Shown: piece after piece, positions 58,848 to 64,000 of the stretch
Position numbering within the stretch: position 1 is the first letter of the stretch
How the letters are laid out: each line of letters starts with the position of its first letter
NCBI RefSeq assembly: GCF_016702655.1
Contig: NZ_JADJDO010000003.1
Coordinates: 248,001-312,000, forward strand
Source: Ideonella sp.
GTDB taxonomy: Bacteria > Pseudomonadota > Gammaproteobacteria > Burkholderiales > Burkholderiaceae_C
Direction: 5' to 3'
DNA length: 64,000 nucleotides
Made by a program: the position numbers and the translations under genes
Notes under the pieces: generated by a model
Database searches by the model: none
Told to the model about the DNA's origin: nothing
The model's input: the letters and a program-made list of their open reading frames with translations, nothing else

Positions 58848-60167
58848 TCACCTGGCGCAGCTGCTCGACCGCGTCCCAGGCGTCGACGAAGCGCGTGTAC
58901 AGCGGCGTGAAGCCGAAGCGCAGGATGGTGCCCCCCAGTCGCTTCGCTCCTGCCCCAGGGGCCACGCAGGGGCCCCTTCGTGGCCCTGGGCGCCGCCCGC
59001 CTTAGGGCGGCCCTGCGGCGGGCTGCTGTCTCCGGCCCTGAAGTCGCCGACCACGCCGCGACTGATGAGCGCCTGCACGATCGCGTAGCCGCCGCTCGCG
59101 CCGCTGCCGTCGTCGTGCGCGAGGCAGACCTGGCTGCCGCGCAGCATCGACTCGCGCGGCGAGACGACCGCAAGCCCGCTGCCGGCGCAGCGCGCGTCGA
59201 CGAGCCCGGCGAAGAGCTCGGTCAGCGCGACCGACTTCTCGCGCAGCGCGGCCATGCCGCCCAGCGGCTCGGCGGCGAGCAGCGTGTCGACGCCGCACTC
59301 GAGCGCCGCGAGCGAGAGCACCGGCGGCGTGCCGCACAGGTAGCGCGCAATGCCCTTGGCGGGGCGGTACGCGCTCGAGAACTCGAACGGCGCCGCATGC
59401 CCCATCCAGCCCGACAGCGGCTGCCAGAAGCGCTCCGCGTGGCGCGGATGCGCCCAGACGAAGGCGGGCGCGCCCGGGCTGCCGTTGAGGAACTTGTAGC
59501 CGCAGCCGACCGCGAAGTCGGCGCCGGCGCCGTGCAGGTCCACCGGCACCGCGCCGGCGCTGTGCGCGAGGTCCCACACCGCGAGCGCGCCGGCGCCGTG
59601 GGCGAGCGCGGTCAGCGCGGCCATGTCGTGCATGCGTCCGCTGCGGTAGTTGACGTGGGTGAGCATCAGCAGCCCCACGTCGGCCGCGCGCGCGAGGCGC
59701 GCGGCGATCTCGTCCGGCTCGAGCAGCTCGAGCGTCCAGTCGAGCTCGCGGCACAGGCCCTCGGCGATGTAGAGGTCGGTCGGGAAATTGCTGCGCTCGC
59801 TGAGGATCACGCGCCGCGCCGGCGCATCAGTGCGCACGATGTGCGAAGCGGCGACCAGCACCTTGTAGAGGTTGACCGAGGTCGAGTCGGCGACGACGAG
59901 CTCGTCCGCACCGGCGCCGACGAGGCGCGCGATCTTGTTGCCTACGCGGCGCGGCAGGGCGATCCAGCCGGCCGTGTTCCAGCTCTGGATCAGGTCGCGC
60001 CCCCACTCCTGCGTCACGACCTGCTGGATGCGCGCCGGCGTGGCCTTCGGCATTACGCCGAGCGAGTTGCCGTCGAGGTAGATCAGGCCCGGCGGCAGCT
60101 CGAACTGTTCGCGCAGCGGCGCCAGCGGGTCGGCTGCATCGAGATCCTGGCAGTGTTCGCGGTTCAT
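58848..60167 (-). CDS. kynU: Kynureninase with C-terminus altered by an inserted repeat
   Basis: PLP enzyme that cleaves kynurenine to anthranilate and alanine. From ATG 60167 (MNREHCQDLDAADPLAPLRE) the protein is normal through LIYLDGNSLGVMPKA, WDLAHSAGAVPVDLHGAGAD, the PLP-lysine region VGCGYKFLNGSPGAPAF and up to VVGDFRAGD. There a GC-rich palindromic segment (58933-59027) enters and shifts the frame, ending at 58848 after 47 unrelated residues plus inserted ones. The original end is still readable in the other frame: GTILRFGFTPLYTRFVDAWD through EARFNQRAAVT with stop at 58792-58794. The lost segment is conserved in the family, so activity is doubtful unless the insertion is an assembly error. 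A GTG at 60200 is an alternative start. Confidence 0.9.
   Translation of the reverse strand: MNREHCQDLDAADPLAPLREQFELPPGLIYLDGNSLGVMPKATPARIQQVVTQEWGRDLIQSWNTAGWIALPRRVGNKIARLVGAGADELVVADSTSVNLYKVLVAASHIVRTDAPARRVILSERSNFPTDLYIAEGLCRELDWTLELLEPDEIAARLARAADVGLLMLTHVNYRSGRMHDMAALTALAHGAGALAVWDLAHSAGAVPVDLHGAGADFAVGCGYKFLNGSPGAPAFVWAHPRHAERFWQPLSGWMGHAAPFEFSSAYRPAKGIARYLCGTPPVLSLAALECGVDTLLAAEPLGGMAALREKSVALTELFAGLVDARCAGSGLAVVSPRESMLRGSQVCLAHDDGSGASGGYAIVQALISRGVVGDFRAGDSSPPQGRPKAGGAQGHEGAPAWPLGQERSDWGAPSCASASRRCTRASSTPGTRSSSCAR
58933..59027 (-). mobile_element. REP-like palindromic element inserted in kynU
   Basis: About 92-95 bases separate codons that should be adjacent or nearly so in kynureninase. 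The segment consists of two hairpins: one with arms CCCAGGGGCCACG and CGTGGCCCTGGG (about 58954-58990), one with GCCGCCC and GGGCGGC (58992-59011 region). Its left end contains AGTCGCTTCGCTCC, a sequence style like the intergenic palindromes of this genome (compare GGTGGCTTCGCTCCCCC near 6880). No encoded protein. The length is not a multiple of three, so it breaks the frame. Confidence 0.7.
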
Positions 60168-60222
60168 GGTCGCGGTCTCGCGGTTCGGTTCTCTTGACAC
60201 TGATGATGCGCAGCGTCGCGCG

Positions 60223-62007
60223 CTACGCCTCGCGCCACAGGGGTTCGAGTCTGGAAGCGATGCGGCGTCCGTGCGTCTGCACGACCTCCTGCGGCGACAG
60301 GCTCGGGCGGATGCGCCGCGCCGCCGCCAGCGCCGCGCGCGCCTCGGGCTCGCGGGCCAGCGCCATCAAGACGGCGGCTTCGAGGATGCGGCTCAAGTGC
60401 AGCCGCGGGTCTCGACCGGTGCTCGTCCGCACTTCGTACAGCGCATCGTCCGGCCGCCCCAGCTTCAGCAGCAGGATTCCCAGCGCCCAGCCCCAGAAGC
60501 CCAAGCGCCGATCGCGCGGGCTGATGCGCATGCCGTAGCGCATGCGATCGACGGCCTGCTCGGTACGGCCCATCTGCCCGTAGGTCGCACCCAGCGCGAC
60601 ATGCGCCTGCGCGTTGCTCGGGTCGATCTCCAGCGCGCGCAACAGGATCTCTTCGCCGCGTTCGCATTGGCCGAGATCCGACAGCGCACAACCTGCAAAA
60701 CCCAGCACGGCGGTGCTGCCATCGTCGAGCGCGATCGCCTGGTCTGCCGCCTGGCGAGCCTCGTCGAGCAGCGCTGGCTCGGACGGCAGCAAGCCGGTGT
60801 TGCAGCCCAGCGCAGTCAACAGTGAGAACAGCGCACGTGCCTGCGCAAACTCCGGGTCCAACTCGCAGGCCGCGTGCAACTGGGCGCGTGCCTCCCGGAT
60901 CGCCTCTTCGGTCCAGCCCTTGAGGGCGACCGCTCCCAGCCCCTGCTGATAATGGCCCCAGGCGGTGACGTTTTCCGGGCGCAGCCGGCGCACCAGCGAG
61001 ATCTCGGCGCGCACGAGCTCGGGTTCGAGCTCAGACATCACGCCGCGTGCGATTTCGTCCTGCAGATCAGCGATGTCGGCGGCGCCGGCTTCGAAACGGC
61101 CCGACCACAGCACCCGTGCCGACGCGGCATCGACCAGCTGGGGCGACACGCGAAGCCGGCCGCCGACCGGGCGCACGCTGCCTTCGACGATGTAGCGCAC
61201 GCCGAGCTCGCGCGCGATCGCCGCAGTGCCCTGATCGCGCCCGCGGAAGAGAAAGGACGAGGATTGCGAGATCAGCTCGAAGCCGGCCACCCGCGCCAGA
61301 AGCGCGATCACGTCCTCGACCAGACCGTCGGCCAGCAGGCCCAGGCGCGGATCGTCGGACAGAACCTTGAAGGGCAGCACGGCGATCGATGGCTTGTCCG
61401 CCGCCACCAGCCCGGCCGTGCTGTCGGCGTTCGAGGCCGGGGACCGAGCCGGTGCAGTTGCGTCGTCTCGCCGGGACACGGCCTCCTGCGCGCGCACCCG
61501 CCAGACTCGCACCGGCTCGGCGATGTTCTTCACCGCCTGCTCGCCGTGGTCCTCGAAGTCAGCGGCGACCTTGCCCTTGACCGCGATGCGGACCGAGTCC
61601 GACACCGTGACGCCGCCCGGTTCCGCCAGGCCTTCGAGCCGCGCGGCGATATTCACTCCGTCGCCGTAGACCGTGCCATCGGCCTTCTCGGCAACGTCGC
61701 CCAGGTGCACGCCGATGCGAAAGCGCATGCGCCGATCCTCGGGCACGGCATCGGCCAGGAGTTTCAACTGTGCCTGGATCGCCAGCGCTGCCGTTACCGC
61801 GCCCAGGGCCGTTCCGAACACGGACAGCACCGAGTCGCCGGCGGTGTCGATGACTCGGCCGCGTTGCGCCTCGATCTGGGCGCGAAACACCGCACGCGCC
61901 GCATCGAGGGTCGCTATCGTGGCACGGTCGTCGATCGACATCAGTCGCGAGTAGCCTGCCGCATCGGCGGCAAGAATCGCGGCAAGGCGGTGTTGCAACT
62001 CGCTCAC
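60223..62007 (-). CDS. Class III cyclase-like protein with TolB-like and TPR regions
   Basis: 594 residues from the GTG at 62007 (VSELQHRLAAILAADAAGYS). Cyclase domain (about 1-180): first metal Asp in ILAADAAGYSRLMSIDD, second in GRVIDTAGDSVLSVFG, and RMRFRIGVHLGDVAEKADGT with YGDGVNIAARLEGLAEPGG. A linker leads to a TolB-like domain (PSIAVLPFKVLSDDPRLGLL, ADGLVEDVIALLA, YIVEGSVRPVGGRLRVSPQL) and C-terminal TPR helices (ARAQLHAACELDPEFAQARA, EILLRALEIDPSNAQAHVAL). Such proteins are common in Rhizobiales and Burkholderiales and of unproven activity. It lies between kynB and kynU on the same strand, 55 bases before kynU. A longer reading from 62136 is less likely. Confidence 0.85.
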   Translation of the reverse strand: MSELQHRLAAILAADAAGYSRLMSIDDRATIATLDAARAVFRAQIEAQRGRVIDTAGDSVLSVFGTALGAVTAALAIQAQLKLLADAVPEDRRMRFRIGVHLGDVAEKADGTVYGDGVNIAARLEGLAEPGGVTVSDSVRIAVKGKVAADFEDHGEQAVKNIAEPVRVWRVRAQEAVSRRDDATAPARSPASNADSTAGLVAADKPSIAVLPFKVLSDDPRLGLLADGLVEDVIALLARVAGFELISQSSSFLFRGRDQGTAAIARELGVRYIVEGSVRPVGGRLRVSPQLVDAASARVLWSGRFEAGAADIADLQDEIARGVMSELEPELVRAEISLVRRLRPENVTAWGHYQQGLGAVALKGWTEEAIREARAQLHAACELDPEFAQARALFSLLTALGCNTGLLPSEPALLDEARQAADQAIALDDGSTAVLGFAGCALSDLGQCERGEEILLRALEIDPSNAQAHVALGATYGQMGRTEQAVDRMRYGMRISPRDRRLGFWGWALGILLLKLGRPDDALYEVRTSTGRDPRLHLSRILEAAVLMALAREPEARAALAAARRIRPSLSPQEVVQTHGRRIASRLEPLWREA

Positions 62008-62212
62008 GAGAGTACCTTGGTGCTGCGCGCGCCGGCATCCGGGCTTGGGGCAGCCCGGCGCGTGCATGAAAGCCGCAGCTGACTCGCGCTTGCCCGGCCT
62101 CGAGCGCGGCGTGCGGATGTGGTTTTCGCCATGCACGTAATCGGTTGGGGTGCTTCGACGCTCACGATATCAACAGTCGCCGTTTCGCGAATGGATGCTT
62201 CTGGGGCCGAGT

Positions 62213-62845
62213 TCAGCGGCCTGCCAGTGCTCTCAGCACCGCGCGCACTGGCGACGCGTCGGCGTCGATCCAGCGCAGCGGCAGCGCGATCAGCTCATAG
62301 TCGCCCTCGGGCACCTCGTCGAGGACGAGATTTTCGAGCACGCGGACGTCCAGAAGAAGTAACTGCCGGTGGCTGGCGAGCGTCTTGCTCGGCGCCGGAT
62401 CGATCGAGGGCGTGTCGATGCCGATCAGTTTCACGCCCTGGCCCGCAAGCCACGCGACGGTCTCGGGCGCAAAGGCGGCGAAGTCGTCGCGCCAGCGTTC
62501 GGCCGCGGCGTGCTCGCTGGTGCGTACCAGCACCCGCGGCGGCAGCCCGGACGCAGCATGCGCCAGATGCTCGACCGTGACGAGCGGCCCGCAGGCGATG
62601 GCGTGGATCACGCGGCAGCGGCCGAGATAGGGCGCGAGATCGACCGCGCCAATCGAAGGAGCACCATCGGCATAGTGCAGCGGCGCGTCGGCGTGGGCGC
62701 CGACGTGCGGCGAGGTCGTCACCGCGCTCACGTTGACCGGACAGCCCGGCGCGATGCGCGCGACCCACTGCTGCGCGTACGGCGTGTCGCCGGGGAAGAC
62801 CGGCGAGGCGCTGGAGACCGGCGGCGAGATGTCCCAGATGCGCAT
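62213..62845 (-). CDS. kynB: Kynurenine formamidase (arylformamidase)
   Basis: Metal-dependent hydrolase that turns N-formylkynurenine into kynurenine. 210 residues, normal for KynB. The N-terminus MRIWDISPPVSSASPVFPGD and the metal-binding motif SPHVGAHADAPLHYADGAPS (HxGxHxDAP) are hallmarks; LIGIDTPSIDPAPSKTLASH and GDYELIALPLRWIDADASPV complete the fold. First gene of the minus-strand kyn operon; the 205 bases between it and the cyclase-TPR gene hold no other gene. Confidence 0.96.
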   Translation of the reverse strand: MRIWDISPPVSSASPVFPGDTPYAQQWVARIAPGCPVNVSAVTTSPHVGAHADAPLHYADGAPSIGAVDLAPYLGRCRVIHAIACGPLVTVEHLAHAASGLPPRVLVRTSEHAAAERWRDDFAAFAPETVAWLAGQGVKLIGIDTPSIDPAPSKTLASHRQLLLLDVRVLENLVLDEVPEGDYELIALPLRWIDADASPVRAVLRALAGR

Positions 62846-62935
62846 GCGAGACTGGCGTCCTGTGGCAACGAAGGCGCCACGGTAGCACCGCGCCGCGCTG
62901 CGCGCCGCGGAGTCGGGATTTCAGGAAGACGACGC

Positions 62936-63358
62936 GTGACGCTGGCCTATCGACTGCTCGCCGACGCGGTGCTGCTGCTGCACCTGGCGTTCATCGCCTT
63001 CGTCGTCGCCGGCGCGCTGCTCGTCTGGCGCTGGCCACGGCTCGCGTGGCTGCACCTGCCGGCGCTCGCCTGGGGCGCATATGCCGTGATCGGCGGCGCG
63101 ATCTGCCCGCTCACGCCGCTCGAGAACGCGCTGCGCGCGGCCGGCGGCGGCAGCGTCTACACGCCCTCGTTCATCGAGCACTACCTGCTGCCGATCGTCT
63201 ACCCCGACGCGGTGCAGGGCGCCGCGGGGCGCGGCTGGCAGGTCGCGCTCGGCGTCGCCCTCGTCGCGGGCAACGCGGGGCTGTACGCGCTGCTGCTGCT
63301 GCGCCGGCGCCGCGCCGTGGCGCAGAATCGCGCCGGCAGGAGGCAGGCAGGACCTTGA
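62936..63358 (+). CDS. DUF2784 membrane protein
   Basis: 140 residues from a GTG at 62936 with AGGAAG upstream. Four hydrophobic segments: AVLLLHLAFIAFVVAGALLV, LAWLHLPALAWGAYAVIGG, a short one around YLLPIVYP and ALGVALVAGNAGLYALLLL. The motifs HLAFIAFVV, ICPLTPLENALR and SFIEHYLLPIVYP are typical of DUF2784. Function unknown. Its stop overlaps the TTG start of the ion channel gene. Confidence 0.85.
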   Translation: MTLAYRLLADAVLLLHLAFIAFVVAGALLVWRWPRLAWLHLPALAWGAYAVIGGAICPLTPLENALRAAGGGSVYTPSFIEHYLLPIVYPDAVQGAAGRGWQVALGVALVAGNAGLYALLLLRRRRAVAQNRAGRRQAGP

Positions 63359-64000
63359 ACCCATCGACGACCCCGATCCGCCCGCAAGCCGGCGGCGATG
63401 CGGCAGATCCCGAGTTCGGCCGGCCGCTGTCGGGCTGGCGGCTGCGCATGTACACCGTGATCTTCGAGGCCGACACCCGGGCCGGGCGGCGTTTCGACCT
63501 GTGGCTGATCGCCGCCGTGCTGGCGAGCGTGCTCGTCGTGCTGCTCGACAGCGTGCAGGACCTGCACGCGCGCTGGGGCACGCTGTTCATGGCGCTCGAG
63601 ATCGGCTTCACCGCGCTCTTCACGGTCGAGTACCTTGCGCGCCTGGCTTGCGTGCGCCGGCCGCTGCGCTACGCGACGAGCTTCTTCGGCGTGATCGACC
63701 TGCTGGCCGTGCTGCCGACCTACCTGGCGCTGTTCGTCCCGGGGCTGCACGCGTTGGTCGATGTACGCATCCTGCGCCTGCTGCGCATCTTCCGGATCCT
63801 GAAGCTCGGCGCCTACGTCGCCGAGTACCGCGCGCTCGGCGAGGCGCTCGCGGCGAGCCGGCGCAAGATCACCGTCTTCCTGTTCTTCGTGCTGATGGTC
63901 GTGCTCGTGATCGGCACGCTGATGTACGTCGTCGAGGGGCCGGCGAACGGCTTCACGAGCATCCCGATCTCGATCTACTGGGCGATCACGACGATGACCA
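63355..64000 (+). CDS. Voltage-gated-type ion channel (Kv-like), N-terminal part
   Basis: 215 residues before the window ends. The TTG at 63355 overlaps the DUF2784 stop (TTGA). Visible are S1 (FDLWLIAAVLASVLVVLLDS), S2 (TLFMALEIGFTALFTVEYLA), S3 (FFGVIDLLAVLPTYLALF), an S4 voltage-sensor helix with regularly spaced Arg (VDVRILRLLRIFRILKLGAY), S5 (ITVFLFFVLMVVLVIGTLMY) and the start of the pore helix (ISIYWAITTMT). The selectivity filter, expected next as TVGYGD, is cut off. Likely a potassium-selective tetrameric channel of the inner membrane. Confidence 0.9.
   Translation, partial: MNPSTTPIRPQAGGDAADPEFGRPLSGWRLRMYTVIFEADTRAGRRFDLWLIAAVLASVLVVLLDSVQDLHARWGTLFMALEIGFTALFTVEYLARLACVRRPLRYATSFFGVIDLLAVLPTYLALFVPGLHALVDVRILRLLRIFRILKLGAYVAEYRALGEALAASRRKITVFLFFVLMVVLVIGTLMYVVEGPANGFTSIPISIYWAITTMT

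Overview
The window is high-GC DNA, almost certainly from a beta-proteobacterium of the Burkholderiales. The gene content fits: a bacterial kynurenine route (kynB, kynU, kynA), EttA, a TAXI-type binding protein, multi-GAF hybrid kinases and many GC-rich intergenic palindromes. No tRNA, rRNA, CRISPR array or transposase gene is visible. Sequence quality is uneven. Between about 1.3 and 22.3 kb nearly every gene carries one or more frameshifts or a nonsense codon although the protein families are clear. After 22.5 kb frameshifts are rare (45.83 kb, 49.67 kb, possibly 31.18 kb). A 200-base block of only G and C at 30.94-31.14 kb also looks like a read or assembly problem. I treat most frameshifts in the left third as probable sequence errors.

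Layout. 0-0.7 kb: 5' part of lysS (minus strand). 0.9-6.8 kb: a plus-strand surface polysaccharide operon with overlapping ATGA junctions (flippase, acetyltransferase, glycosyltransferase, wecB, glycosyltransferase, methyltransferase). 6.85-7.83 kb: a gene-free island of nested inverted repeats. 7.8-17.6 kb: frameshifted genes for a beta-CASP hydrolase, an NAD(P)-binding protein, a RhlE-like helicase, a cyclase-TPR protein, a GGDEF-EAL protein coupled to a FIST sensor, and an MFS exporter. 17.7-24.4 kb: ettA, a 161-bp MITE-like element, a lipoprotein metalloprotease and a LytS/LytTR two-component pair. 24.5-29.9 kb: a small exported peptide, ROK kinase, TSUP permease, M24 aminopeptidase and a TAXI protein. 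30.1-32.5 kb: an OmpR-type regulator and its kinase.

From 54.5 down to 32.5 kb all genes lie on the minus strand and are closely packed or overlapping. Two modules follow one another. The first is a self-contained type II fatty-acid module: FabL-like enoyl reductase, FabG, ACP, double-hotdog dehydratase, ketosynthase, a ketosynthase-like chain-length factor without the active cysteine, and a fusion of holo-ACP synthase with an LpxL/HtrB-type acyltransferase. The second is a signalling module: an EAL protein, two giant hybrid histidine kinases (about 2760 residues with ten GAF domains, and 1564 residues with six), an Hpt protein and a REC-linked class III cyclase. The genes suggest a phosphorelay from sensor arrays to a nucleotide second messenger; I regard these two modules as the most interesting part of the window.

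54.6-57.9 kb: two tandem DegP-like proteases, the first preceded by four 11-bp-phased CTAAC-like boxes. 57.9-62.8 kb: the kynurenine genes, with a cyclase-TPR gene inside the operon and a GC-rich palindromic element inserted near the 3' end of kynU. 62.9-64 kb: a DUF2784 membrane protein and the start of a voltage-gated-type ion channel.
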